Source: Boswellia sacra (Eukaryota; Streptophyta; Magnoliopsida; Sapindales; Burseraceae). From it: DNA of 64,000 bases. The stretch is from positions 147,681-211,680 of the forward strand of contig SNVD02004761.1 in NCBI GenBank assembly GCA_013180625.2, in the 5' to 3' direction. Each line of letters begins with the position of its first letter. The stretch's first letter is position 1. This document shows, one piece after another, positions 49,352-60,568 of this stretch. The notes below the pieces were generated by a model, which ran no database searches, was not told where the DNA came from, and saw only the letters and a program-made list of their open reading frames with translations. The translations under genes and the position numbers were made by a program.

Positions 49352-51345
49352 AATTCCCACACACTTAGACTTTGATAGTCCTCGAGCAACTACGACAATA
49401 TGAAATAAAACTAAACCGAAACAGAATCAACAAAAAATTAAAACACACAAATGCTTCATCTTGGAAATAGGCCTCAAAGATTGTACTTAATTATAACCCA
49501 AGGAAAACTTCAAAATAATGCACTTGATCAAGAATTTATCTCAAAGATTAGTTTCGCTTCACTTCAATTCCTCAAGTGTGTGTGTGTAGAGCCATTCTCA
49601 CCTAATCACTTGTAACCCGGATGAGTTTATGCATAAAAAAGAATCATATTTAATATTGAAGATGTGTGTATACATGAACTCCATAGGCCTGCTTTTCAGG
49701 TCACTCTCCACTAATGTAGACATGCACAACACCAAGGATCAAGTAGGACTTTATTAAGCTTGTAACGTTTGGCTTGGGTGAAGGTATGGTAAAGGATAAT
49801 AATTTGGCTCAAATCACCCACAAACACATAAATCATTCAAGACTATGTAGAGCTCAACCCTATAACACAACTTCATTTCAATTCACCAGGTTACTCCCCC
49901 AAACTTATTTAGAACACTCAATCTTTTCTTTTTCTTTTTCTTTTTTTTTTTGCAGAAAACAAAAGAAAACTACACCCCCACACTTTGTTGTTTCATTCTT
50001 TTTAAGAACACTTAAGGGTATAGATCTCTTATTCTTCTTCTTTTGTTCTTTTTTTTTTCTTTTTCTTTTTTTATTACACTTCCCCTCCCCCACACTTAAA
50101 CAACACATTGTCCTCAATGTGCAAGTACGTGGACGATAAGTACAGATTGGCTTTTTTTTTCTTTTTTTCTTTTTTTTACAAACATAATAGAACTCACTTG
50201 CATTGCTCATGACACATCCTAACCTCCTCTAACTTCCCAAAACCAGAACATAGCTCAGAATTTAATTGTAAATGATCTACATGCTCATAGGTAAGGGATA
50301 AACTGTTTGGAACAAATTCATTTGAGGTTAGGAAATCTTTTAGTGAGTTAACAAGAAAAAAACAAAAGGCTTACAGAGGCTCAAAGGGGTAACTAGGGAT
50401 CAATTTCAGTCAAGGTTGGCTATTAAGGCTCAAACGGTCCAAAGATGGCCTAAATCTTTTCCACAATGTTGCACAGTCTAGGATTTCGCCTCGAGTGACC
50501 ATCAAACAAGTTCTAGAATTCATTGAAATCTGAGGAAACATTTAAATTATATAAACTTTCTCTAAGTGAACAAATAACTCAGTGATAATAGCTCAGTGCT
50601 CAATGTTGCGCAAGGAATCAAAAGCAAAGCGAAAACCAAGAAACATTTCAAGCACACAGATCCATGCATCATTTATCATTTTCCAAGAGTTATTCTTAAT
50701 TCAATCATTATATTATCATCGACCCACAAAATGAAAGAAAAGAGGTACGTGGCGTTGTTACACCTGAGTCAAGATTGTATATTTCAACAATCCTTAGGAA
50801 CAGTAGCCCGCAGACTTAAGGTTTCCAGCCTATATACCTTTATTATGAAAGAACAAAACAAGAAACAAGACACTTCAAACAACATGAAATAAACAAACTA
50901 CAGATTTATTGAGAGAGAATGCTTTTCAAGAGTTAAGAAAACCCCATATTCTGCCATTCTCAGGTTTTTCCACAATGTTTTTTTTTTCGAATCGAAACTG
51001 ATAAAGACAAAAACACACAACAACTCGAAATACATAAAACTAAACTTACTCAAAAAATAATAAAGTCCAACAAATCATCAAACACAAACAAGTCAGTTAG
51101 AATGGGTCTAAAAAGTTTAGAAGTTAGCTTCCTTATTCAGCCATTATGGATTAAAGAAATCCAGAATGCGTTTCAAGAGAACTTGAACTTTTTAAGCCAC
51201 CACTCTAAAAACCAAGATTAGAAAATATTACCTGGGACAAAAGAAACAACCTGAAAAAACTCAAAAAGAAATGACATAAAAAAAAACTCAAATAAACACA
51301 ATAAAAAGAAAGCAAACGAAAACAAAGCAAACCATCAGATATAGA
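49352..51345 (-). other. Non-coding 3' region of the Athila-type element
   Basis: Between the LOG copy and the 3' LTR. Contains pyrimidine-rich runs on the plus strand (about 49921-49950, 50040-50090, 50150-50178) that create spurious Lys-rich frames on the minus strand. No conserved domain found. Long non-coding 3' spacers are usual in Athila elements. Confidence 0.6.
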
Positions 51346-51996
51346 TTACAGATGGAGCGTTAAATCCAGTTTACGCCTCTTATTGCCTTCTCCAAACCAA
51401 TCTATCCGAGCTATTGCTGGATTAGGCGAATAGACGAATGCTTGTAATTTGTCAATTAACTCCCCTGCAGTTGAAGCTGTAACCAGGATTTGCCTCGCCG
51501 ACTGTGAGATGAAGTTTTTTTCTACTGCTTGAGCAAGAAAAGACAACAAACCATCAAAAAAATTATTGACATTTAACAAACCAATGTGTTTCCGATGGAT
51601 GTTTAGCTGTGCCTAAGAGGTGATTTGAAATATCTCCTCTAATGTACCATAACCACCGGGCAAAGCTATAAATGCATCAGATTTAATGACCATATGTGCA
51701 ATACGCTCATGAATGCTAGAGACCTGTAACTCTTCCCCCATTGTGTTGCCTATGATATCTCGCACAGCTAATAGTTTAGGGATAATGCCGAGAACTTTAC
51801 TTCCTCCCAAGGATGCAGCTGTCGACACACACCCCATTAACCCAAGACTACCCCCTCCATAAATCAAATGAATACCCCTCGCAGATAATGTCCTACCAAG
51901 ATCAAGAGCTGCTGTTGTAAACTCTCCATCTTTACCAAATTGCGATCCACAAAATACGCATATATTTTGGAATCGCCGAATTGGTGCTTTCTCCAT
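51346..51996 (-). pseudogene. LOG-like: LOG-type cytokinin riboside 5'-monophosphate phosphoribohydrolase, intronless, one nonsense codon
   Basis: A single frame of 217 codons runs from the ATG at 51996 to a stop at 51346-51348, the full length of plant LOG proteins, with one internal TAG at 51613-51615 (codon 128) where LOGs usually have Trp. Visible features: N-terminal ICVFCGSQFGKDG, nucleotide-binding loop YGGGSLGLMG (about 46-55), LGIIPK, the conserved Arg in SIHERIAHM, and the family active-site motif PGGYGTLEE (113-121); the C-terminal part reads AQLNIHRKHIGLLNVNN and ends KRRKLDLTLHL. LOG enzymes release active cytokinin bases from their nucleotides in the cytosol and nucleus. Characterised LOG genes have several introns; this copy has none and lies in the same orientation as the Athila genes, between pol and the 3' LTR, so it looks like a transcript-derived capture. 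The stop removes the last 89 codons, so it is probably inactive unless read through. Confidence 0.88.
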
Positions 51997-52198
51997 TTCT
52001 AAAAGTGCTCTAAACTTGTGTAAGACAATGATGTACGTTAGGTATTATGCGATTCAAGTGCAAGACAGTTATAAAATGACATTTCAAAATATGTAGCATG
52101 GATATATACACACGTAAAACTCTCAAATTTGACACATGGGGACATAATTTCGGTGGGAGTTGCTCGATGCAGATTTATCGCCCTAAGATTCGAAAAAA

Positions 52199-52387
52199 TG
52201 AGATATGCTTTCGGCGAGGTTTGACAAAACCTACACACTTGTCTCCCATGTGAAGCATGGAAAATGGAGATACACTTTCGGCGGGGGTTGACAAAACTCC
52301 CACACTTGTCTCCCACGTGAAGCATTAAAAATGGAGATACACTTTCGGTGGAGGTTGACAAAACCTCCACACTTGTCTCCCACGTGT
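52199..52387. repeat. Three tandem repeats of about 65 bp
   Basis: Units at about 52199-52263, 52264-52330 and 52331-52387 share ATGGAGATACACTTTCGG, a GGTTGACAAAAC core, and CACACTTGTCTCCCACGTG. They lie between the post-integrase region and the LOG copy, and a weaker fourth unit may precede them at about 52136. Tandem repeats in this part of gypsy elements are common. Confidence 0.85.
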
Positions 52388-52493
52388 GCTTATGCCATAG
52401 GGTAGTCATATTGTTTGTCAAAAAGAAAACTTGAAATTAAAACAAACAAAATCAACAAAAAACAACAACACAAAAACAACATTGATAATCAGA

Positions 52494-53320
52494 TCAAACG
52501 AAACAAGAAAAAAAAATTCGACAACAACAACACACATTCAAATATACAAGTAGTTGTGATTGTGGCTCACATCTTCCTCTGGTTTTACGTCCAGTAACGG
52601 CTGAAACGCCTTCTATGAGTCGGGGATTTGCTTCCCATCCATTTCTTATAAACTGGCAAACAGGGTCGTTTTTAGTCAGATTCCCTAGACTATAACACTG
52701 CAATTCATCACGAAATTGTGTCCATAGATTAAGCAATTCACGCTAAACAAGTCCACAGAATGTGACTCGAGAGTTAACAAAACATTATCCAGCGACTCAT
52801 TACTCAAACCATTCTTAATAAATGAAAGTTTATCTTCTCTATTCCTGGACGCAAAACCTAATGAACGACAGTCTGGTTACAATTCCATCTAGCACATTTA
52901 TAACATACTTGTAACCTTTTCGCTCTTCGCCTCTTGGCGTAGTAGCTTTTTCCTAGACAGGCATGTATTTTGCGAGATTAATGTCTGGCTCACCGGACAA
53001 TCTCACCTTGGCTTCGATAAGCCATCGGATATCCGCAGGCACATTTAGGAGCATCAACGCCCAAAGTCTAGTCATCCGTAATTTATAAATTTTAAACACA
53101 GCATTTTGAGGAAGTGAAGGGAAATATTTACGAAGGTTCGACAGAAAGATATCAGCATCCATTGAAGAGGAGGAAAGGAGAGATATTACCGATAATGCGA
53201 TTGAATTTGTTCTTCTCCCAGATATGCACACGTTTCAAACCTTCGGGCAATGGCTTCAACTCCCGTTTGAATGTTTCCTCAAGTTGTTGCACAACTGAAC
53301 TCGAAGCACGGAATAATTAA
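52494..53320 (-). pseudogene. Post-integrase region of the Athila-type element (unknown function)
   Basis: Decayed coding sequence after integrase. One frame near 53300-53165 reads EETFKRELKPLPEGLKRVHI and then IWEKNKFNRIIGNI. The next, 53231-52953, ends LSGEPDINLAKYMPV. A Cys-containing piece (CYKCARWNCNQT) follows near 52920-52880, and a last open stretch lies at 52736-52494. This is where Athila and Calypso elements carry an envelope-like ORF, but I see no transmembrane helix or signal peptide. I cannot name the product. Confidence 0.5.
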
Positions 53321-53610
53321 ATTAAACACAAGAAAAGAAAAGAAAAGAAAAGAAAATAGAGACACATAAAAGAAATAAAAACACAAGAGCAAACAAAAGT
53401 AAAAAACAAACAACAAAACAAATGAGACAGATGGCAAAGAGAGATAAAACCTGATCAATTATAATGGCCCATGAGAGGAATCTCCTCGAAACACAAAAAC
53501 TTATTGTTACTACCTTCTTTTTTTGTCTCTTTTTATTTATGTTACAAAAACATTGGATTGCCTCCCAATAAGCGCTTGGTTTAACGTCCTCAGCCTGACG
53601 TTACTTGCCA

Positions 53611-56600
53611 TCACCCATCAAGATAAGCTGGCTCGTAAAGAGGTACCTCCTCGATGTCTTGCATCACTGAATTCTCATAGTATGGCTTCAACCTGTGCCC
53701 ATTCACCTTGAATACTTTGTCCGTTTTTAAGCTCTTGATTTCCACTGCACCATGGGGAAAAACATTAGTAATAACAAAAGGTCCAACCCTTCGAGATCGT
53801 AATTTACCTGGAAATAACTTGAGGCGAGAATGAAATAAAAGAACTTTCTGTCGCACTTCAAAATTCTTCCTGGAGATCATTTTATCATGAAATGCCTTAG
53901 TTCTCTCCTTGTAAATTCTGGAATTCCCATAGGCATCATTTCTAAGTTCTTCCAATTCTTGCAGTTGAAGCTTCCTTTGTTCTCCAGCAGCATCCATCTC
54001 AATGTTACAAAGCTTTACTGCCCACCATGCTTTGTGTTCGAGCTCTACTGGAAGGTGACATGGCTTACCATAGACTAACCTATATGGAGACATACCAATA
54101 GGTGTCTTGTAAGCAGTTCGGTATGCCCAAAGTGCATCATTCACTCGTAGGCTCCAATCTTTTCGGTTCAGATTCACTGTCTTCTCGAGAATGGACTTGA
54201 CTTCTCGATTTGAAACTTCAACTTGACCACTAGTTTGTGGATGATATGCAGTAGACACCTTGTGAGTGATGTTGTATTTCTTGAGCAAGGCTTCAAATGA
54301 TCGGTTGCAGAAGTGTGTTCCTCTATCGCTAATCATGGCTCTTGGTGTTCCAAATCTCGCAAAAATGTTAGATTTCACAAAATCTACAACAACTTTAGAA
54401 TCATTAATTCTCGTAGCTTTTGCTTCCACCCTGTCTCTTATACACATCTAGATGTGTATAAGAGACAGATGTAAACATTACCAAAAGATGAAGGAAAAGG
54501 ACCCATGAAATCAATACCCCACACATCAAAAATCTCGACAATAAGTATAGGGTTTTGTGGCATTTGATTTTTGGCACTTAAATTACCTGTCCTTTGACAA
54601 CGGTCACAAGCTTTGCAGAACAGATATGCATCTTTGAACAATGATGGCCAGTAGAATCCACAATCAAGAACTTTAAGGGCTGTTCTTTTTTGGTCCGAAA
54701 TGACCTCCACATGCATAAGAATGACAGAAGGTTAAAATTGAATTAAATTCAGATTCAGAAATGCACCTTCTTATCACTTGGTCATAACAATGCTTCCATA
54801 AGTACGGATCATCCCATATGTAGTACTTGGCAATGTTCTTGATCTTGTCTCTTTGAGCTCGAGTCAAGTCATGTGGTAGCTTCTTCGTAACTAAGTAATT
54901 GATAATATCTGCATACCAAGGGGCTACTACATTTAGAGACAATAATTATTCATCCGGAAAACTTTCTTGTAATGGCAGTGCATTCTTATCATGGACAATG
55001 CGACTGAGATGGTCTGCAACTAAGTTTTCACTTCCCTTCTTATCTTTGATCTCCAAGTCAAATTCCTGTAAAAGGAGTATCCACCTGATAAGCCTTGGTT
55101 TAGCATCTTTCTTTGTGAGCAAGTACCTCAAAGCTGCATGATCAGAATAAACGGTTACTTTAGTACCAATCAAATAAGATCGAAACTTTTCTACAGCAAA
55201 AATAACCGCGAGCAGCTCTTTCTCAGTGGTAGAATAATTAAGTTGAGCATCATTTAAAGTTCGAGATGCGTAGTAAATGGCATGTGAAATTTTGCCAATT
55301 CGTTGACCCAAAACGGCACCCACAGCATAGTCACTCTCATCGCACATGATCTCGAATGGATAATCCCAATTTGGAGATTGGATTATTGGAGCCGAAGTCA
55401 AGAGTTCCTTCAGTTTCTCAAATGCCTCTTTGCATTTCTCATCAAATTCAGAGGCCACATCATTCTGTAATAATCTGCATAGGGGCAATGCTATCTTCGA
55501 GAAATCTTTGATGAATCTACGATAGAAACCTGCATGGCCAAGAAACGAACGAATATTCCGCACACTTGTGGGAGGTGGTAAGGAACATATAAGATCTATC
55601 TTGGATTTATCCACCTCTATATCCTTAACAGAAATAACATGTCCCAAAACTATACCCTGATCTACCATAAAATGACATTTCTCCCAATTTAGAACAAGGT
55701 TAGTTTCTATACATCTTTGAAGTATAAGGGTCAGGTTGTCAAGGCATTTATCAAAAGAATCATCAAAAACACTAAAGTCATCCATAAATACCTCAATGAT
55801 GTTCTCAACATAATCCGAGAAAATACTTACCATACACCTTTGGAAAGTGGCAGGGGCATTGCAAAGACCGAATGGCATGCGTCGATAGGCAAATGTACCG
55901 AATGGGCATGTGAATTTAGTTTTCTCTTGATCCTCAGGGGCAATGACAATCTGATTATATCCTGAATAGCCATCAAGAAAACAATAATGAGAATGACCTG
56001 CTAATCTCTCCAGCATTTGATCAATGAATGGCAAAGGAAAGTGATCCTTGCGAGTTGCAGAATTGAGCTTTCGATAATCAATACAAACTCGCCACCCGGT
56101 TTGGATACGAGTGGAACTAGCTCATTATTGTCATTTTTAACCATCGTAACACCAGATTTCTTTGGAACGACTTGGACTGGACTCACCCACTTGCTATCCG
56201 ACACAAATTGGATAAATCACACCCACATCTGAACAAATTTCGGATTTCTTTCATGATAACTTCCATCATTGGAGGATTCAACCTCCGCTGTGCTTCTCGA
56301 GTGGCTTTTGGATCCCTTCTTATAATAAGATACGCTGCATGCTATGCTGGGCTATATACCTTTGATGTCAGCGATTGTCCACCCAATGGCTGTTTTGTGA
56401 TCTCGAAGCACTCGGATGAGTTTCTCTTCTTGTAATGGTGCAAGGCTCTTTGCTATTATGACTGGCAAAGTGTCTTTCTCACCCAGGAATACATGCTTCA
56501 AATGATGTGGAAGAGGCTTAAGCTCTAAGGCAGGTGCTTTCATCACAGAAGGAAGAAGTTTCTCATTAGATAAAGGCAATTCAATGTACGAAACATCATA

Positions 56601-57478
56601 CCTATTTGTGGTGATAGCTATAGTCCTCATCCAAGCTTGCCACAGCTTCCCTCACTTCTTTAGACACTTGTATCAACTTTCTCGATTCTCTGGAATTTTT
56701 TCTGCCCCTATTGCTTACTATGGCTACTTCAATCATGCCTTGCGAGTAACTCAAAAGTTGTTGTGGCCAAAGAATCGATAACATCCACTGGCAAAAACGA
56801 ATGCAAGTCACTAGGGTACCATCAATTGCCTCAAAAATATTGAAAGACGCACCTCGGCCATCAAATTCCTGGTGAGAGTGCCATCATGAACATCAATCTT
56901 AGTTGGCAGTTTCAGATGGTCTCCCCAAAGAATCGACGTTGGATTGGGAGATGTCTCATCCTCCATTTCAAGACCATAAAATCTGCTGGAAAATTTTAAA
57001 CCAATTGATTCATCCTGCACAAGCACTCTCTACACTCCCTTGGGATATGCCTTAGAACGATCAGCAAGTTGAATGGTAATACCAGTTTCCGCAAGAGGTC
57101 CAAGATTTAAAGAAGCATAAACAGAATATGGCATGATATTAATAGATGCTCCTAATCTAACATAGCTCTTTCAAACTTGGTTCTACCAATGGTGCATGGA
57201 ATGGTGAATGTACCTGGATCTTTGCATTTCCGAGGAATTTTTCTTTGCAATACAGCTGAAACATTTTCCCCCACACTTACCTTCTCATTTTCTTTCAACT
57301 TTCTCTTGTTGGTGCATAACTCCTTGAGAAATTTTGCATAACGAGGTACTTGCTTAATAGCATCCAGAAGTGGTATATTTACCTCGATCTTGCGAAAAGT
57401 TTCCAGGATTTCCTGCTCTTGTTTTCCTCTTCTTTGATTTTTGGCAAATCTGTAATGAAAATGGTGGAGGGGTAACAT
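53611..57478 (-). pseudogene. Pol of the Athila-type element (protease, RT, RNase H, integrase)
   Basis: Minus-strand order: protease region (57478-57050; the catalytic box LGASINIMP follows a stop/shift at 57152), linker, RT start (56630-56001), RT/RNase H in a 362-codon open stretch (56034-54946) with FMDDFSVF at about 55785-55770, RNase H ([10 protein letters not shown]), then integrase: zinc finger ([10 protein letters not shown], then CKACDRCQ), core with [13 protein letters not shown], the second Asp in [10 protein letters not shown], and [19 protein letters not shown] with the Glu. Integrase is broken by a shift at about 54690 and by the adapter palindrome at 54431-54468. Several other shifts occur near 57050, 56810, 56630 and 56200. 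A live copy would drive reverse transcription and integration. Confidence 0.92.
54431..54468. other. Tn5 mosaic-end palindrome (library adapter left in the assembly)
   Basis: CTGTCTCTTATACACATCT (54431-54449) is the exact 19-bp Tn5 mosaic end used by Nextera transposase; its reverse complement follows at once (54450-54468), a perfect 38-bp palindrome identical to the Nextera mate-pair junction. It sits inside the integrase and creates the well-known artefact peptides MCIRDR and CLLYTSR on the minus strand. Around 30 nt of integrase, judged from the family, are missing at this point. This is not a biological feature. Confidence 0.98.
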
Positions 57479-57526
57479 ATGAATGAATGGAAGTTTTAGG
57501 ATTTACCTTAGAAGTGGATGTTTTGT

Positions 57527-59050
57527 TCATGGTGGAAGTGGTGTCATCCCTTCATCAGCTTGTGATTTCTTTGGTGGAATCTCTAATTGCTTTCCACTTC
57601 TCAAAGTTACAGCACTAGCATTTTCTCTTGGATTGATCATTGGCTGAGAAGGTAATTTTTCGGAGCTTTGACTCTCAAATTTGCTCATGTTACTGGCCAA
57701 TTGTTCCATTTGATTTTCTAGGTTTTGGATACTTGCCCTAGTTTCCTGCTGAAATTGCATTGTGTTAGTGGCAAGTGCTTTAACAATATCCTGGAGAGAC
57801 ATACCTGAATTTTGTGGAGCTGGTTGTGGTGCTGGTTGTGGTTGTGCTTGAAATGGTTGTTGCACCCTTGGTTGATTGAAACCTGGTGGTCGATGTGGTA
57901 TGGCATTTGGGGCAATTGGTTGATGATTCCCATATCTTAAATTAGGGTGATCTCTCCATCCATCATTGTAAGTATTGGAGAAAGGGTCATACCTTTGCCT
58001 TGGTTGTCCTGGAAATCCACCCATGGCATTGGCTTGGTCTGGATCTCCTTCTTGCAAAGTTGGACACATGTCGGTTGGATGGTCCATGGCAGAACATACT
58101 CCACATGCATAAGATTGCTGCATATGTCCTACAGCCATTTTTTTTACAAGAGTGGTAATTTCAGAAAGTTGATGTTCAATGTTTGAAGTACTTACCTCAT
58201 TTACTCTTTTTGGTAGTTGTGGCTCAAATTGACTGCTGAATTGTTGGGAGTTCGCTGCCATGTCCTAATCAAACGTCTTGCAACGTTCGGTGTTTTATTA
58301 ACTAGTGCTCCACACCAATAGCAGACATCAATGCGATACTCCTTTCCATTGGTAAGAGACCCTCATCAGAAATATTGAATTACTCGATGTCCTCCCTCAA
58401 TTTGGTGGTTTTGGACAGCTAGCTCACCTAACGCTTTTAAATCTCTCCCAATATTCATGAATTGATTTACTCCATTGTGTTGTCGATGCCACTAATATCT
58501 TTTCTAATATTTGTAACTTTCGAGGCTGGAAAGTATTTCTCCAAAAAGAGTTTACTCATCTCATTCCCAGTGGTAATGGTACCTGGTGGTAGGTAGTATA
58601 ACCAATCTTTTGCCGAATCTGCTAATGAGAATGGGAAAGCTCTCAATTTAATTTGCTCTTCAGAAACGCCAGTTGGCTTCATAACTTGAGCATCACCACA
58701 TTAAATTCTTTGAGGTGTTTGTTCGGATCCTCTCATGCAAAACCATGAAATGTAGGCAAGAGATGAATCAGTCCAGATTTAAGTTCAAAATCTATCTCAA
58801 AATTGGTGCTTATGCATAGCGGCTGTTGATCAATAATTGGAGCCGCTAACTCCTTAAGAGTCTGATCGTTTTCCATAGCCATTGCTTCCGATTCAGATTT
58901 GATTGAACTGCAAGAAGATAGGAGGGAAGTATGTCGTGCAAGGTCAAATTCTGGAGGTGGAGTTGAAATTGACCGATTTAGCCTTAAATTCAAGGATTGG
59001 AGAAACTCCTTAATTCTCTTAAGTCGTTGATCCGCTTCTCCCTCCGACAT
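57527..59050 (-). pseudogene. Gag of the Athila-type element
   Basis: Starts with ATG at 59050 (MSEGEADQRLKRIKEFLQ). A nonsense codon lies at 58733-58735, then comes the retrotransposon gag domain (58682-58467, LRAFPFSLADSAKDWLYYLP, LFLEKYFP), a decayed stretch, and an open 244-codon part (58261-57527) with a knuckle-like CGVCSAMDHPTDMC near 58105-58065, a Pro/Gln-rich segment and a helix ending LENQMEQLASNM. In a working element Gag forms the particle that packages the RNA. Frameshifts near 58690 and 58450 inactivate it. Confidence 0.88.
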
Positions 59051-59132
59051 AAAAGCCTAAACACAAACAATCAGGAAATAACAATCAAGAATCAGTAGTA
59101 AAAACAGAATAACAAATTGATTAGAAAATCAT

Positions 59133-59150
59133 TCCCCGGCAACGGCGCCA
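59133..59150 (-). other. Primer-binding site of the Athila-type element
   Basis: Minus strand TGGCGCCGTTGCCGGGGA, six bases after the 5' LTR. This sequence is the one described for Athila/Calypso elements, attributed to aspartate tRNA. Confidence 0.85.
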
Positions 59151-59156
59151 AAAACT

Positions 59157-60568
59157 TGATGCGTTCGAAACTAGCAAGTATACTAGTCGCACAAGTAATA
59201 AAGTGATGAGTAAGATATCGTTCCCATGAGGATTGATTCTAATTGAATTTGTTTTTCGAAAGCAACAATAAACTAAATGAGGGGGGTTTTGTTGATTGAT
59301 TAACTAGATGAAATATTAATGCAAGTAAAGAATAACACAATGCAAATTTAAACAGATTGAAAAATCAATGAGAGAAACCTGGTTAAGGGATCCTTCTCTA
59401 CCACAAGATATAGATTTTCAAATTAATTGTAGAATTGTCATCCAATTACACCATTGAAATTATCAACCGTAGATAACAACAAGCTCTGTTCTCCCAATCT
59501 TTCCTTACTTTGTTGTTAAACAAAACAGGCTCTTTATTTAATCTCTATCCATTAAACAACCTAGAATAAGCTCTCTAAATTTAATTCAATGGATACATTA
59601 TGATAAGAAAGATAGGTTGATCTAAGCAACAAACACACAAGCTCGGATTATTTAACTTAGGTTATATTCTCCAATTGTAATCTCTGATCACAATTTTGCT
59701 ACAATGATTAGAAATTCAAGACAATTACGGATCAAGATTTCTAGTCTAGCAATAAATCACAACCAGATTATATTCAGTTGGCCACTCAAATACCATCAGC
59801 AAGCACTCATAAGCATTAAATATGGGAGAATACAAGCAACTTCAATTAGAGAATTGGATAACAATTCCTTACACAATCAACTTACAAGAACCATATCAGG
59901 GGCTTTGAAATCACCTCAACCAATTCAGATTCAGTTACACATGTTTAAGAACGTGGTAAATACAATACAACATGGAGACATTCCAGAAAATGAAAAGGAA
60001 GAGAAAAACTTAGCAAATTTGATGTAATTCTCTTTGGATTATAGTTCTTCCTCTTTCCAAGCTTCCTTTCTCCTTCAAGAACTCCAGGAGATGAAAGAAT
60101 TCCAGAACTGCAGCTTCCACCACGTTCTCCCCTCTTCAAGTTATCAAAATAAAACCCTAAAATGTGTTTATATACTCTGCTACAGTAACTAGCTACAGTG
60201 CCCCGTATTTAATAACATGCTACAGTGATATGTGGAATTACAAATATACACTTCTCATACCATTTTTATCATAACTTTTGGTACACTACATAAATTCGTG
60301 AACCGTAAATTCTCCAGAAAATAGACTTCGAGAGCTTTTCAATGGTATATAGCATGTTATCCGGCTAATTGTACATCGATACAATCAACTCCGAGAAATT
60401 GGCTGATTAGCAGAGGTGAAAATGAAAGGTTTTACTCCATTTTTGTGCAAGTTGCTTCAAAACTCCTACAAACATCAAAACCACACAAAACCATAAAAAT
60501 ACCAAGGAATATAGCAAAGAAACATGGACAAATTGATATGAAAGTAATACATAAATAGACACCTATCA
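59157..60568 (-). repeat. 5' LTR of the Athila-type element
   Basis: 1,412 bp; on the minus strand TGATAGGTGTCTATTTATGT to CGAACGCATCA. It has many substitutions and small indels against 47931-49351. The right-hand neighbour is the caulimovirid sequence, whose reading frame continues for about 45 codons into this LTR. Confidence 0.92.

Larger units (their letters stand above)
47931..60568 (-). mobile_element. Athila-type Ty3/gypsy retrotransposon carrying a LOG gene copy
   Basis: On the minus strand: 5' LTR 60568-59157, primer-binding site TGGCGCCGTTGCCGGGGA (59150-59133), gag 59050-57527, pol (protease, RT, RNase H, integrase) 57478-53611, a conserved but decayed post-integrase region 53320-52494, three tandem 65-bp repeats, a LOG-like gene 51996-51346, a long non-coding 3' region, a purine-rich tract before 49351, and the 3' LTR 49351-47931. 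LTR length (about 1.4 kb), the primer site and the large spacer after integrase fit the Athila/Calypso group. The LTRs are about 90% alike by eye, and coding parts have several stops and shifts. Flanks do not match: ATTGG on the left, TTGAC on the right. Confidence 0.9.

Noticed and set aside
49905..50210. Lys-rich 101-codon minus-strand frame
   Set aside because: Created by low-complexity pyrimidine tracts on the plus strand; no protein-like sequence outside them.
52199..52387. CRISPR-like array
   Set aside because: Repeats are directly adjacent with no unique spacers, in a eukaryotic retrotransposon.
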